DNA from: Rhizobiales bacterium Y(2018)
GTDB lineage: Bacteria; Pseudomonadota; Alphaproteobacteria; Rhizobiales; Aestuariivirgaceae
Reading direction: 5' to 3'
Assembly (NCBI GenBank): GCA_005502925.1
Contig: SCPD01000024.1
Span: 29,548 to 93,547 of the forward strand
Length of the DNA stretch: 64,000 nucleotides
In this document: positions 7,684 to 16,544 of the stretch, piece by piece
How the letters are laid out: the number at the start of each line of letters is the position of its first letter
Position numbering within the stretch: position 1 is the stretch's first letter
Notes under the pieces: generated by a model
Seen by the model: only the letters and a program-made list of their open reading frames with translations
The model's database searches: none
What the model was told of the DNA's origin: nothing
Position numbers and translations under genes: made by a program

Positions 7684-8552
7684 GCAAGCGTGATCCCATC
7701 ACCGGCCGGGTGACGACCGGTCATGAATGGAACGGCATCGAGGAGCTCGACACGCCGGTGCCGCGCGTCGTGCTGTTCTTCCTCACCGTCACGACACTGT
7801 TCGCCATCGGCTACTGGATCGCCATGCCGGCCTGGCCTTTGTGGTCGACCTATACCAAGGGCATATTGGGCGTCGACCAGCGCGAGATCGTCGCCAGGCA
7901 AGTGGCGGAGGCCCGCCAGGAGCGGGCGCCCTGGGTGGACAAGATCGCTTCGATGGATTTCGCCGCCATTCAGGCCGATCCCGATCTCATGGGCCGGGTC
8001 CAGCTTGCCGGTCGTACGCTGTTCGAAGACAATTGCGCCGCCTGCCATGGTGTGAAGGCCTCGGGCGGTCCGGGCTTCCCCAATCTGAGCGCCAAGTCCT
8101 GGCTGTGGGGTGGTACGCCTGACAAGATCGCCGAGACGATCCGCATCGGCATCAATTCGACCAATGAAGATACGCGCATCTCACAGATGACGGCCTTCGG
8201 CCGCGACGGCGTGCTCGATGCGACGCAGATCAGCAATGTCGTCGCCTATGTGCGCGCGCTCTCCGGTCCTGGAAGTGACGATCCGGCCGAGGCGCCGGCC
8301 ATCGCCGCGGGCAAGGAAGTCTTTGCCGCCAATTGCGTGAGCTGCCATGGCGAGGACGCCAAGGGCAAGCAGGATATGGGCGCGCCGGACCTCACCGACA
8401 AATACTGGATCTATGGCGGCAGTCTCGATACCGTCTTCACCAGCGTCTATTCCGGTCGGCAAGGTCACATGCCGCATTGGGGCACGAGGCTCTCGGATGT
8501 CGATATCAAGATCCTGGCGCTTTATGTCGAAGCACTGAGGCCGCAACAATGA
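7674..8552 (+). CDS. ccoP: CcoP, cbb3 oxidase dihaem cytochrome c subunit
   Basis: 292-residue subunit with an N-terminal FixP_N-like region, a membrane anchor near residues 30-55 and two cytochrome c domains. Haem motifs are CAACHG and CVSCHG, each followed by a methionine-containing distal loop (ISQMTAFG and GHMPHWG). It accepts electrons from soluble cytochrome c or cupredoxins. Translation appears to start at GTG 7674, inside the end of ccoQ, with AAGGATGA upstream; the first residues then read MELGKRDPITGRVTTGHEW, the canonical CcoP opening. Confidence 0.95.
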   Translation: MELGKRDPITGRVTTGHEWNGIEELDTPVPRVVLFFLTVTTLFAIGYWIAMPAWPLWSTYTKGILGVDQREIVARQVAEARQERAPWVDKIASMDFAAIQADPDLMGRVQLAGRTLFEDNCAACHGVKASGGPGFPNLSAKSWLWGGTPDKIAETIRIGINSTNEDTRISQMTAFGRDGVLDATQISNVVAYVRALSGPGSDDPAEAPAIAAGKEVFAANCVSCHGEDAKGKQDMGAPDLTDKYWIYGGSLDTVFTSVYSGRQGHMPHWGTRLSDVDIKILALYVEALRPQQ

Positions 8553-8737
8553 CGACGTTGGCCAGAGGGCGGTGGTCGTGGCGGCTCTTCGCCTATGCCG
8601 TGGCGGCGCTGTGCCTCGTTATCTTCGTCGCCGCCAATGCGCATCTCATTTATGTCGCGGTGACATCACAGCCCGATTGCGTGCCGCATCAAAAGGGCGA
8701 AGGCGGCGCCTATCAGGCCGCGAAGTCAGCCTGTTGA
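8549..8737 (+). CDS. Small single-pass membrane protein in the cco operon
   Basis: A 62-residue ORF starting at the ATGA overlap with the ccoP stop. It has a basic N-terminus (RGRWSWRLF), one transmembrane helix (about residues 13-34) and a short tail with a cysteine at TSQPDC and a C-terminal KSAC. Position and coupling to ccoP make it a real gene. It occupies the place where ccoG/ccoH usually lie but is far too short to be CcoH. I do not recognise an assigned function; the two tail cysteines could bind metal or form a disulfide, which is speculation. Confidence 0.75.
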   Translation: MTTLARGRWSWRLFAYAVAALCLVIFVAANAHLIYVAVTSQPDCVPHQKGEGGAYQAAKSAC

Positions 8738-8751
8738 AAGGGAGATCCGGG

Positions 8752-9540
8752 ATGACTGCCTCGAGCACTACGAATGAGACCGGCGATCGGCCCTATATCG
8801 AGCGCAACCGCCGCAATCTGGCGGCCGGCGCCGCTTTCGTCTGGCTCAAGGCCGGATGGCGCGATTTAGTTACCCAGCCGGGACCGAGTCTTATCTATGG
8901 CCTCGCCGTTTTCGCTGTGTCGCTCGCCATCGTCTGGGGCCTCTACCGGCTTGGCTATGACTACATCCTCTTCCCGGCCCTTGCCGGCTTCATGGTAGTC
9001 GGACCGCTCCTCGCCGTCGGCCTCTATGAGAAGAGCCGCGCCATCGCCAATAAGGAGCCGGTCTCGCTCGGACGGATGATCTTTGTCAGGCCCCGCTCGG
9101 GCGGCCAGATCTGGTTCACTGGCGCCATCCTGTGCGGCTTGATGCTTCTGTGGATGCGCGCCGCCGTGCTGATCTATGCCTTGTTCTTCGGGCTGACGCC
9201 GTTTCCGGGCCTCGACCACATCGCCCAGATGCTGTTCACCACTTGGACCGGCTGGGCCATGCTGCTGGTCGGCACGGCGGTCGGTGGACTCTTCGCCGCC
9301 TTCTCCTTCGCCATCAGCACTTTCTCAATCCCGATGCTGCTCAACGAGGATGTCGACGCCTTCACCGCCATGGGCACCAGCATCTCGCTGGTGTGGAACA
9401 ATCTGCCGGTGATGATCGCCTGGGGCATCATCGTGCTGGCGCTGTTTCTGGTGAGCGTGGCGACAGCCCTTATCGGGCTCATCATCGTCTTCCCGCTGCT
9501 CGGCCATGCCACCTGGCATGCCTATAAGGCCATGAGATGA
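8752..9540 (+). CDS. DUF2189-type integral membrane protein
   Basis: 262 residues with about six transmembrane helices. The pattern LVTQPGPSLIYGLAVF, GPLLAVGLYEKSRA and the C-terminal FPLLGHATWHAYKAM fits the DUF2189 family, whose function is unknown. GGGAG lies before ATG 8752. It overlaps ccoI by four bases, so it is co-translated with the oxidase copper-supply genes. Its place suggests a role in oxidase assembly or copper/haem delivery, an inference from context only. Confidence 0.85.
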   Translation: MTASSTTNETGDRPYIERNRRNLAAGAAFVWLKAGWRDLVTQPGPSLIYGLAVFAVSLAIVWGLYRLGYDYILFPALAGFMVVGPLLAVGLYEKSRAIANKEPVSLGRMIFVRPRSGGQIWFTGAILCGLMLLWMRAAVLIYALFFGLTPFPGLDHIAQMLFTTWTGWAMLLVGTAVGGLFAAFSFAISTFSIPMLLNEDVDAFTAMGTSISLVWNNLPVMIAWGIIVLALFLVSVATALIGLIIVFPLLGHATWHAYKAMR

Positions 9541-11702
9541 GCTGCTGTGGCCAAGTGGCGACGGCCGGCGCCCAGTTGCTCGGGCCACCGTCGGCCGACG
9601 AGGTCGTTCTCGCCAGCCGCGACCTCGGCGACGGCCTGCGCCAGAGTGACCTTTCGGTTCCCGGCATTCATTGCGCACATTGCATCGGCGCCATCGAAAG
9701 CGCCTTCAGACATATCGCCGGCGTCGAAGCGGCGCGGGTGAATCTGTCGAGCAAACGGGTCGCGGTGAAATGGCGGGGCGACACGGCGCCGCCGATCATC
9801 GAGACCCTGCGCGATCTGGGCTATGACGCGCATCTCTTCACGCCGGAGGAGCGCAGCGATCCCGAACTCGCCCGTCTCATCCGCGCCATGGCGGTGGCCG
9901 GCTTCTGCTCGATGAACATCATGCTGCTGTCGGTGTCGGTGTGGTCGGGCGCCGAGCCCGGCACGCGCCAGGCGTTTCACTGGATATCGGCCGGCCTCGC
10001 TCTGCCGGCACTCGTTTATTCGGGGCGCATCTTCTTTCTCTCCGCCTGGTCGGCGCTGAAGCGCGGGCGCACCAACATGGACGTGCCGATCTCGATCGGC
10101 GTGCTGCTCGCTTTCGGTTTGAGCCTCTATGATACGATCATCGGCGGCGCGCATGCCTATTTCGACGCCGCCGTCTCGCTCATCTTCTTCCTGCTGATCG
10201 GGCGCGTGCTCGATCATCTGATGCGTGAGAAGGCGCGTTCGGCGGTCCAGGGGCTCGTGCGGCTCACGCCCCGCGGCGCCACCGTCATCCATGCCGATGG
10301 CGCCAGAGACTATCTGCCCGCCCAGGCCATCGAGCCCGGCATGCTGCTGCAGGTGACGCCGGGCGAGCGCATATTGGTCGATGGCGTGGTCGAGAGCGGC
10401 CAGTCCGACATCGACTGCTCGCTCGCCACCGGCGAGACGCAGCCGCAAAAAGTGGCGGCCGGCGATAAGCTCCGCTCCGGCATGCTCAATCTCACCGGCG
10501 CCCTCACCTTGCGGGCGCAGTCGAACGTCGCCAATTCCTTCCTCGCCGAGATGACGCAATTGATGGAGGCGGCCGAAAGCAGCCGCGGCCATTATCGCCG
10601 TGTCGCCGACCGGGCCGCCAGCTATTACGCGCCAGTGGTGCACAGCCTGGCGCTGCTCACTCTCATCGGCTGGCTCATCGCCACTGGCGACTGGTACCGC
10701 TCAATCAGCATCGCCATCGCCGTCCTCATTATCACCTGTCCCTGCGCGCTGGGGCTTGCCGTGCCGATCGTGCAGGCAGTGGCAGCGCGGCGATTGTTCG
10801 AAAGCGGTATCATGGTCAAGGATGGCGCCGCGCTCGAGCGCCTGGCGGAGATCGACCAGGTCGCCTTCGACAAGACCGGCACGCTCACTCTGGGCCGCCC
10901 GCGCCTCGTCAATGAGGCGGTGATCGACAAGCGGGCGCTCGGAATTGCCGCTGCCTTGGCGCAGCAATCGAACCACCCGCTCTGCCGGGCGCTGTCACTT
11001 CATGGCGATGGCCGAACTCATGTGACGACGGATTTCACCGAGGTTCCAGGATCCGGCATCGAAGCGAGGATCGACGGGCATTTCTATCGGCTCGGGCGTT
11101 CCGCGTGGGCCGGCGGTGGCGAGGCGGACGCAACCGTGTTGTGTGAAGACGGCAAGCCGATCGCCAGTTTCATCTTCGAGGACAATCTGCGGCCGGGCGC
11201 GGAAGAAGCGGTGATGGAAGTTCGAGCCTTGGGAGCGACACCTCGCATTCTCTCGGGCGATGCACGGCCCATCGTGCGCCGTCTCGCCGAGGGTCTCGGC
11301 ATCGCAGAGGCGATGGGCGCCATGCTCCCCAAGGAGAAGACGGACTATGTCGCTGGCCTCGGCAAGGCGCTGATGGTGGGCGACGGTCTCAATGACGCTC
11401 CGGCGCTGGCGCGCGCTCATGCCTCGATGGCGCCCGCAAGTGCTGCCGATATCGGGCGCAATGCCGCCGATTTCGTCTTCCTGCACGGATCGCTCACCGC
11501 CGTGCCCTTCGCCATGCGCATAGCGCGGGAGGCAAAGAAGCTGGTGGGACAGAATTTCGCGCTCGCCATTCTCTACAATGTGCTGGCGCTGCCTTTCGCC
11601 ATGGCCGGCTATGTCACGCCGCTGCTTGCGGCGCTTGCGATGTCGGCATCATCGATCGTCGTCGTCGCCAATGCGCTCCGATTGCGCGGGAGGGCCACAT
11701 GA
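9537..11702 (+). CDS. ccoI: CcoI, P1B-type copper-transporting ATPase for cbb3 assembly
   Basis: 721-residue heavy-metal P-type ATPase. Order of parts: MSCC at the N-terminus, a heavy-metal domain with GIHCAHC (cysteines about 46 and 49), transmembrane helices, the TGE motif (LATGETQP), the CPC metal site at about residue 401, the phosphorylation motif DKTGT at about 445 and GDGLNDAPA at about 615. CcoI/FixI ATPases export copper needed to mature the cbb3 copper centre and differ from detoxifying CopA by their place in this operon. It overlaps ccoS by four bases. Confidence 0.93.
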   Translation: MSCCGQVATAGAQLLGPPSADEVVLASRDLGDGLRQSDLSVPGIHCAHCIGAIESAFRHIAGVEAARVNLSSKRVAVKWRGDTAPPIIETLRDLGYDAHLFTPEERSDPELARLIRAMAVAGFCSMNIMLLSVSVWSGAEPGTRQAFHWISAGLALPALVYSGRIFFLSAWSALKRGRTNMDVPISIGVLLAFGLSLYDTIIGGAHAYFDAAVSLIFFLLIGRVLDHLMREKARSAVQGLVRLTPRGATVIHADGARDYLPAQAIEPGMLLQVTPGERILVDGVVESGQSDIDCSLATGETQPQKVAAGDKLRSGMLNLTGALTLRAQSNVANSFLAEMTQLMEAAESSRGHYRRVADRAASYYAPVVHSLALLTLIGWLIATGDWYRSISIAIAVLIITCPCALGLAVPIVQAVAARRLFESGIMVKDGAALERLAEIDQVAFDKTGTLTLGRPRLVNEAVIDKRALGIAAALAQQSNHPLCRALSLHGDGRTHVTTDFTEVPGSGIEARIDGHFYRLGRSAWAGGGEADATVLCEDGKPIASFIFEDNLRPGAEEAVMEVRALGATPRILSGDARPIVRRLAEGLGIAEAMGAMLPKEKTDYVAGLGKALMVGDGLNDAPALARAHASMAPASAADIGRNAADFVFLHGSLTAVPFAMRIAREAKKLVGQNFALAILYNVLALPFAMAGYVTPLLAALAMSASSIVVVANALRLRGRAT

Positions 11703-11848
11703 GCAGCCTCGTCTATCTCGTCCCTCTCGCATTGCTCCTCGGCGGAGCGGCGCTATGGGCGTTCCTGTGGTCGTTCAAAAGCGGCCAGTATGAGGATCTC
11801 GACGGCGCCGCCCAGCGCATCCTGCTCGATGATGAGATGGAGCGTTAG
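11699..11848 (+). CDS. ccoS: CcoS, cbb3 oxidase maturation protein
   Basis: A 49-residue protein with a single N-terminal helix (VYLVPLALLLGGAALWAFLW) followed by the hallmark SFKSGQYEDLDGAAQRILLDDE. CcoS is needed for cofactor insertion into the cbb3 oxidase. It begins in an ATGA overlap with ccoI and closes the operon, converging with the next gene (four-base overlap at the stops). Confidence 0.93.
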   Translation: MSSLVYLVPLALLLGGAALWAFLWSFKSGQYEDLDGAAQRILLDDEMER

Positions 11849-12060
11849 GCTCCCAGACGGTCGAGTTCGGATGCCAGGTTGCGGATAAGCAGTTTGGCGT
11901 GCCGTATCGCCAAAGCGTGCTTGTCATCCGGCGACTGTCCGAAATTGGTTCCGGGCAGGTCGGACTGCACCTGGATCGTCAGATCTCCAACGAAATCAAT
12001 GCTGAAATGCGCGGTAGCTTTGCTGTCGTCTTCGGCCCAAACGAGTTTGCTCTGCTTCAT
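11845..12060 (-). CDS. Small hypothetical protein
   Basis: 71 residues (MKQSKLVWAEDD...), acidic, no signal peptide or membrane helix, no family recognised. ATG at 12060 has GAGGAGG about ten bases upstream, which supports expression; TTG at 12066 is an in-frame alternative. It lies downstream of nnrR on the same strand with a 90-base gap, so it could share that transcript. It converges with ccoS. Confidence 0.6.
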   Translation of the reverse strand: MKQSKLVWAEDDSKATAHFSIDFVGDLTIQVQSDLPGTNFGQSPDDKHALAIRHAKLLIRNLASELDRLGA

Positions 12061-12150
12061 CGCCAACGCCTCCTCACACCGTCCGTGAAAAGCCTATCAT
12101 AGGACCGGAGTGCTGAGTATCCCCGAGACAAGTGCCCTAGGGTGAGCCCA

Positions 12151-12843
12151 TTACACGCGCCCGACATGATCGAGCAGGCGCGCGCCATCGACGACGGTGA
12201 CGCGCTTGCGGGTGCTGCGGACAAAACCCTGATGCTCCCAGGCGGTGAGCAGCCGGCTCACCGTGTGCAAGGTCGTGCCGGTCATGTCGGCGATGTCCTG
12301 GCGGGAAATCGGAAAGCCGATCTCGATGCCATATTCGGTCCGCCGTCCGGTCTGCTCGATGAGGCGCAGCAGCGCATGGGCGACGCGGCGGTCGACGAGG
12401 GCGGTGGCGAGCTCGACGACGCGCTCATGCGCTTCCTCCATCCGGGCGCTCACCGTCTTGAAGGTATTGGCGGCGAAGGCCGGGTAGAGCGTGGCGAGCT
12501 CATGCCAGGCCTCGTTCGGCCAGGCGAGGGCCAGCGAATCGACGGCGGCGATCGCCGTCGCCGGATAGGTGGTGCGCCCAAGCGCCGTGGCGATGCCGAT
12601 GAGCTGGCCGGCGCTGATGTAACGCATGATGACCTGCTGGCCATCGGCGGTGGTCTTGACGACGCGGACATGGCCATCGAGCAGCAGGAAGAAGGAAGGC
12701 GCCTCGGTGTCCTGCTCGAAGACCGCTTGCCCGGCGGCGACGCGGAGCGGCCGCGCCTTCTCCAGGATCACGTCGAGGTCGGGGCGGCTCAACCCTGAAA
12801 AGGGCGGCAGGCCGGCAATCAGTGATCGGTCAAGCGTGTACAC
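12151..12843 (-). CDS. nnrR: NnrR-like Crp/Fnr-family regulator of nitrite reduction
   Basis: 230-residue regulator with an N-terminal cyclic-nucleotide-binding fold (FFLLLDGHVRV ... GEQ-like loop) and a C-terminal winged helix containing ISRQDIADMTGTTLHTVSRLL. It has no cysteines, so it cannot carry the oxygen-sensing Fe-S cluster of FNR. The LALAWP and DRRVAHALLRLIEQTGR segments resemble NnrR, the nitric-oxide-responsive activator of nir/nor genes. It is divergent from pseudoazurin across a 136-base gap that contains a matching TTG-N8-CAA box. Assignment as NnrR and not DNR or another relative is by similarity and context. Confidence 0.85.
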   Translation of the reverse strand: MYTLDRSLIAGLPPFSGLSRPDLDVILEKARPLRVAAGQAVFEQDTEAPSFFLLLDGHVRVVKTTADGQQVIMRYISAGQLIGIATALGRTTYPATAIAAVDSLALAWPNEAWHELATLYPAFAANTFKTVSARMEEAHERVVELATALVDRRVAHALLRLIEQTGRRTEYGIEIGFPISRQDIADMTGTTLHTVSRLLTAWEHQGFVRSTRKRVTVVDGARLLDHVGRV

Positions 12844-12905
12844 GCGAAAGGCGCTCCTGCCAGCTGCGGACGGGACGGAAGGTCGCAGTCCTACATGCTG
12901 GTTAT

Positions 12906-12919
12906 TTGCGGTGCAGCAA
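12906..12919. promoter_or_regulatory. NnrR-type box before pseudoazurin
   Basis: TTGCGGTGCAGCAA fits the TTG-N8-CAA dyad. Read on the other strand it matches the nirK box (15805-15818) at 11 of 14 positions. It ends 60 bases before the pseudoazurin ATG and could also serve the divergent nnrR. Class II spacing would put the -10 near 12942-12947. Confidence 0.65.
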
Positions 12920-12979
12920 AGTCAGAGAGGGCGGGACAAGTCAATAGTTGGCCGTAACGAAGCGAATGGAGACTGTGTC

Positions 12980-13420
12980 ATGAGAATTCTGGCCCTGCCG
13001 CTGGCCGTCCTCCTGGTGCTCGGCGCGGGCGATGCGCTCGCAGCGGATCATCAGGTCCACATGCTCAACAAGGGCGCCAAGGGCACCATGGTGTTCGAAC
13101 CGGATTTCGTCGCGGCGGCGCCCGGCGACACGATTACTTTCATCCCCACCGACAAGTCGCACAATGCCGAAGCGATCAAGGGCATGTTGCCGGAAGGGGC
13201 TCAGAGCTTCAAAAGCGCGGTGAACGAGACGTTCAAGGTCACTCTCGGTCAGGAGGGCGTCTATGGCATCAAATGCACGCCCCATTACGGCATGGGCATG
13301 GTGTTCCTGGCGGTGGCCGGCAAGCCGGTCAATCTCGATACGGCGAAGGCGGTGAAGCATCCGGGCTTCGCCAAAAAACGGTTCGAGGCGATTTTCGCGG
13401 AGATGCCGCCGAACAACTGA
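12980..13420 (+). CDS. paz: Pseudoazurin, periplasmic blue-copper electron carrier
   Basis: 146 residues: a cleavable signal peptide (to about residue 21, ending ALA-AD) and a cupredoxin domain. Type 1 copper ligands are His61, Cys99, His102 and Met107. The His-to-Cys distance of 38 residues and the Cys-X2-His-X4-Met spacing equal those of known pseudoazurins. Pseudoazurin donates electrons to copper nitrite reductase. ATG at 12980 gives the signal peptide directly; its ribosome-binding site (GGAGA) is modest. Fourteen bases precede nnrS. Confidence 0.93.
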   Translation: MRILALPLAVLLVLGAGDALAADHQVHMLNKGAKGTMVFEPDFVAAAPGDTITFIPTDKSHNAEAIKGMLPEGAQSFKSAVNETFKVTLGQEGVYGIKCTPHYGMGMVFLAVAGKPVNLDTAKAVKHPGFAKKRFEAIFAEMPPNN

Positions 13421-13433
13421 GGACGTTAAACAC

Positions 13434-14636
13434 ATGGCGATCGCACGCGTCAGACCTGGCAATTATCCGGCAGTCCTCTCTTACGGCTTCCGGCCATTCT
13501 TCCTGCTGGGGGCACTCCAGGCGGGGCTCGCGATCGTCTTCTGGCTGCCGCTCTTCACCGGCGAGCTCGCCACAAGGAGTCTGTTCGCGCCGGTCGACTG
13601 GCATGTGCATGAGATGCTGTTCGGCTATCTGCCCGCGGTCATGACCGGCTTCCTGCTGACCGCCATTCCCAACTGGACCGGGCGTCTGCCTGTCCAGGGC
13701 CTGCCGCTGCTCGGCCTCGTGCTGCTCTGGCTCGCCGGACGGGTCGTGGTGTTCTGCTCGGAGGAGACCGGCTGGATGATCGCGGCCGCGATCGACGGCG
13801 CCTTCCTCCTCGCCGTGGTCATGGTGGCGGCGCGCGAGATCATCACCGGCAAGAACTGGCGCAATCTCAAAGTGCTGGCGCCGGTCACCGTGCTCTTCGC
13901 GGCGAATCTCCTGTTCCATTGGGAGGCCAGCCACTATGGCATCACCGACTTCAGCCGCAGGCTCGGCCTCGGTGCGGTCATCGTGCTCATCATGGTCATT
14001 GGCGGGCGCATCATTCCGAGCTTCACCCATAACTGGCTCACGCGCGAGAATCCTGGACACCTTCCGATATCGTTCAATCGTTTCGATGCGGGAGTGATCC
14101 TGCTCTCGGCGGCGGCGTTGGCAGCCTGGGTCTTCGTGCCCGAACGTGCCGAGACCGGCGTGCTGCTGATCCTCGCCGCCGGCCTCAATGCCGTGCGCCT
14201 TCTGCGCTGGGCCGGTTATCGCGCCTGGCGCGATCCGCTGGTGCTCATTCTGCACATCGCTTACGCCTTCGTGCCCTTAGGCTTACTGCTCAGCGGCCTT
14301 GCGGCCCTGGTACCCGATCTCGTGCCGGCGGCGGCCGGCATTCATGCCTTCGGTTCTGGCGCTATCGGCGCGATGACGCTCGCGGTGATGACCCGCGCCA
14401 CGCTCGGCCATACGGGGCACGCGCTCAAAGCCGGACCAGGCACATGTCTGGTCTTTCTGGCGGTCATCACCGCCGCGTTGCTGCGGCTTGCCGCTGCCTG
14501 TCATCCTTCCCTCGCCGGGCTGATGCCGTTCTCAGGCATGGCCTGGGCCGCGGCTTTTCTGGGATTCGCCGTCTTCTTCGGACCTGCGCTGCTCAAGCCC
14601 AGAAAGCGGGCGCAGCCTCTCGCCGCGCCCGCCTGA
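13434..14636 (+). CDS. nnrS: NnrS family haem-copper membrane protein
   Basis: 400-residue polytopic membrane protein, about twelve helices. The opening SYGFRPFFLLGALQAGLAI and the VDWHVHEMLFGYLPAVMTGFLLTA block with conserved histidines are hallmarks of NnrS, a protein tied to denitrification and to relief of nitric-oxide stress. It follows pseudoazurin in the same operon and converges on nirK with three bases between stops. Exact biochemistry of the family is unsettled. Confidence 0.93.
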   Translation: MAIARVRPGNYPAVLSYGFRPFFLLGALQAGLAIVFWLPLFTGELATRSLFAPVDWHVHEMLFGYLPAVMTGFLLTAIPNWTGRLPVQGLPLLGLVLLWLAGRVVVFCSEETGWMIAAAIDGAFLLAVVMVAAREIITGKNWRNLKVLAPVTVLFAANLLFHWEASHYGITDFSRRLGLGAVIVLIMVIGGRIIPSFTHNWLTRENPGHLPISFNRFDAGVILLSAAALAAWVFVPERAETGVLLILAAGLNAVRLLRWAGYRAWRDPLVLILHIAYAFVPLGLLLSGLAALVPDLVPAAAGIHAFGSGAIGAMTLAVMTRATLGHTGHALKAGPGTCLVFLAVITAALLRLAAACHPSLAGLMPFSGMAWAAAFLGFAVFFGPALLKPRKRAQPLAAPA

Positions 14637-14639
14637 TAT

Positions 14640-15746
14640 TCAGGCCGGGATCGGCCCCGGGGCCACGACCTGGGTCATCAAGTCGTCGTTCCATTCGCCA
14701 TCCACCATTACATGTGCGGTCGCGCCGAGTTCGGCCGCTTCGATCAGATTGTGGTTCACATAGGCATAGAGGCCGGGCTGCAGGAACGTGTAGAGGGCCG
14801 CGCCCGCCGATCCACCGCGGATGAACCAGGTCTCGAGATCGCGCGCCGGCGGGTTGTTGAACTTGCCCATCTCCCAGACGAAATCACCATGGCCGCCGAT
14901 CAGATGCGGACGGGTGTCACGATTGGCCTGGGCGTGCACCATCAGCACGGTCTCGCCGACCTTGGCCTTGAGCGCTTTCTCGCCGGTGAGCGAAGCGACG
15001 GCGCCGTTGAACACGACATGGGTCGGGATCAGGCCGCGCATCACCTTCAACGTGTCCTCGTAGCTCTCGCCGATCGAGTCATAGGCCTTGTATTTGCCGT
15101 CGCCGTCGCGTGGGACATAGAGGTCGTGCTCGCTGACATAAAAGATACGGTCATATTTGAGCGGATTGCCGTCTCCGTCCTTCAGGCCGTCGCGCGGCAG
15201 CACCATCAGCACGCCGCTCATGCCTGAAACGACATGCCAGGGAATCATGCCGGGCGGCGCGCAGTGATAGACAAAGGTGCCGGGGCGGGTCGCCTTGAAA
15301 CGCAGGACCGCCTGTTCGCCGGGATTGATCTCGGTCAGCGCGCCGCCGCCCAGGGCGCCGGTAGCGGCATGGAAGTCGATATTATGCGGCAGCTCGTTGC
15401 TTGCCGGATTGATCAAGGTGAGCTCGACATAGTCACCCTGGTGAACGACCATCATCGGGCCGGGCATGCTGCCATTATAAGTCATGGCCCAGATCCTGGT
15501 GCCATCGGGATCGACGACGAAAGGCTTCTCCTCGATGGTCAAGGTGAATTCGACAACCTTCGGTCCGTCGGTCGCGACCTGCTTGTGGTCATGCACCAGA
15601 GGTGGGGCCACCAAGGTGATCTTCTCACGTGGCAGGCCGGCGATCTCGGCGGCCTGAACCGGTGTCGGGGCGAGGGGCAGGGAGGCGGCAGCGGCCGCTC
15701 CCATGGCGCCTGCCCACAGAGCTTCGCGGCGTGTCAGCATCGACAT
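14640..15746 (-). CDS. nirK: NirK, copper-containing nitrite reductase
   Basis: 368 residues, reduces nitrite to nitric oxide in the periplasm. A twin-arginine signal ([12 protein letters not shown]) precedes two cupredoxin domains. Type 1 ligands are His121, Cys162, His171 and Met176. Type 2 ligands are His126, His161 and the histidine of [10 protein letters not shown]; the catalytic Asp124 and the GGHGD histidine are present. This is the classical two-domain AniA/NirK form without fused cytochrome. It is transcribed alone from a promoter with an NnrR-type box. No nor or nos genes are in the window. Confidence 0.96.
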   Translation of the reverse strand: MSMLTRREALWAGAMGAAAAASLPLAPTPVQAAEIAGLPREKITLVAPPLVHDHKQVATDGPKVVEFTLTIEEKPFVVDPDGTRIWAMTYNGSMPGPMMVVHQGDYVELTLINPASNELPHNIDFHAATGALGGGALTEINPGEQAVLRFKATRPGTFVYHCAPPGMIPWHVVSGMSGVLMVLPRDGLKDGDGNPLKYDRIFYVSEHDLYVPRDGDGKYKAYDSIGESYEDTLKVMRGLIPTHVVFNGAVASLTGEKALKAKVGETVLMVHAQANRDTRPHLIGGHGDFVWEMGKFNNPPARDLETWFIRGGSAGAALYTFLQPGLYAYVNHNLIEAAELGATAHVMVDGEWNDDLMTQVVAPGPIPA

Positions 15747-15804
15747 TCTCCTCCATCAAAGATGTCCATGACGGGAAGAGTAGGTGCGACCGCGCAATCG
15801 GTCT

Positions 15805-15818
15805 TTGTTGCAGTGCAA
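15805..15818. promoter_or_regulatory. NnrR-type box before nirK
   Basis: TTGTTGCAGTGCAA (plus strand), a TTG-N8-CAA dyad lying 58 bases before the nirK start. On the minus strand a TACTCT hexamer (plus 15777-15782) follows 22 bases later, the spacing of a class II Crp/Fnr promoter. Confidence 0.65.
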
Positions 15819-15831
15819 AAAGAAAGTGGAT

Positions 15832-16455
15832 TTAATCTTTTTCCGTCGCGGCGGCGTCGAGCAGCAGCTTGTTCTGCCGCCGGATGGCGGCGCGCAGTTC
15901 GGCGATGGTCATGGCTTCGGTCTTCACGAAGACAGTGAACATCATATTGGTGTTGTTGAAGATCATCTCGCCGACGCTCCGCGCATCGATGTCGCGGCGA
16001 ACCAGCTTCAACTCCTGCAGGCGCTTGATGAGCGCGCAGGTCTGGTCGGTCAGCGCCCGGTCGAGATCGCCATAGGTCTTGCCGAAGGGGCTTTCCGGCT
16101 GCTGCGTCGAGATCGCCATCGCCTGGCGCCACATCTCCTTGCTCAGATAGACGAGGGAATGTTCGATATAGCCGATGACGAGCTTGTCGACCGCCTTGGC
16201 GACATGGGCGGGCGGGTTCTCGATCACCTGGTGTCCGGCATTGAGGACCTCGTTGACCTCCATGGCGACGATGGCGACGAGCAGGTCGCCTTTGTTCTGG
16301 TAGTAATTATAGATCGTGCCGATTGAAACCTCGGCCAGAGAGGCGATAGCCTCGATCTTGGCGCCTTCGTAGCCGGAGCTGCGAAATAGCTCTGATGCGG
16401 CCTGTAGAATCCGCTGATGCCGATCGGCCTTCTGGCGTGCGCGCAGTCCTGTCAT
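15832..16455 (-). CDS. TetR-family transcriptional regulator
   Basis: 207 residues with an N-terminal TetR helix-turn-helix (RQKADRHQRILQAASELFRSSGYEGAKIEAIASLAEVS split across two helices, then GTIYNYYQNKGDLL) and an all-helical ligand domain. It is divergent from a polyamine-type ABC importer across 89 bases holding a candidate operator, so it probably controls that operon and itself. The ligand is unknown. nirK lies downstream but has its own promoter box. Confidence 0.88.
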   Translation of the reverse strand: MTGLRARQKADRHQRILQAASELFRSSGYEGAKIEAIASLAEVSIGTIYNYYQNKGDLLVAIVAMEVNEVLNAGHQVIENPPAHVAKAVDKLVIGYIEHSLVYLSKEMWRQAMAISTQQPESPFGKTYGDLDRALTDQTCALIKRLQELKLVRRDIDARSVGEMIFNNTNMMFTVFVKTEAMTIAELRAAIRRQNKLLLDAAATEKD

Positions 16456-16482
16456 GGACTCACTCTGGCATATTTTTGGAAT

Positions 16483-16506
16483 TGACTCAATTTTAGAAAT
16501 GGTTCA
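16483..16506. promoter_or_regulatory. Candidate TetR operator in the divergent gap
   Basis: TGACTCAATTTTAGAAATGGTTCA, a 24-base imperfect dyad (TGACTCA / TGGTTCA half-sites) in an AT-rich gap, about 30 bases upstream of the tetR start and 39 upstream of the binding-protein start. Symmetry is partial, so this is tentative. Confidence 0.35.
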
Positions 16507-16544
16507 TTTTTTATTTCATAACATAAATTCTGGGAGGAGCAGAC

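Noticed and set aside
9537..11702. CopA-type copper resistance ATPase
   Set aside because: Position between ccoP and ccoS and overlap with ccoS indicate the oxidase-maturation type CcoI.
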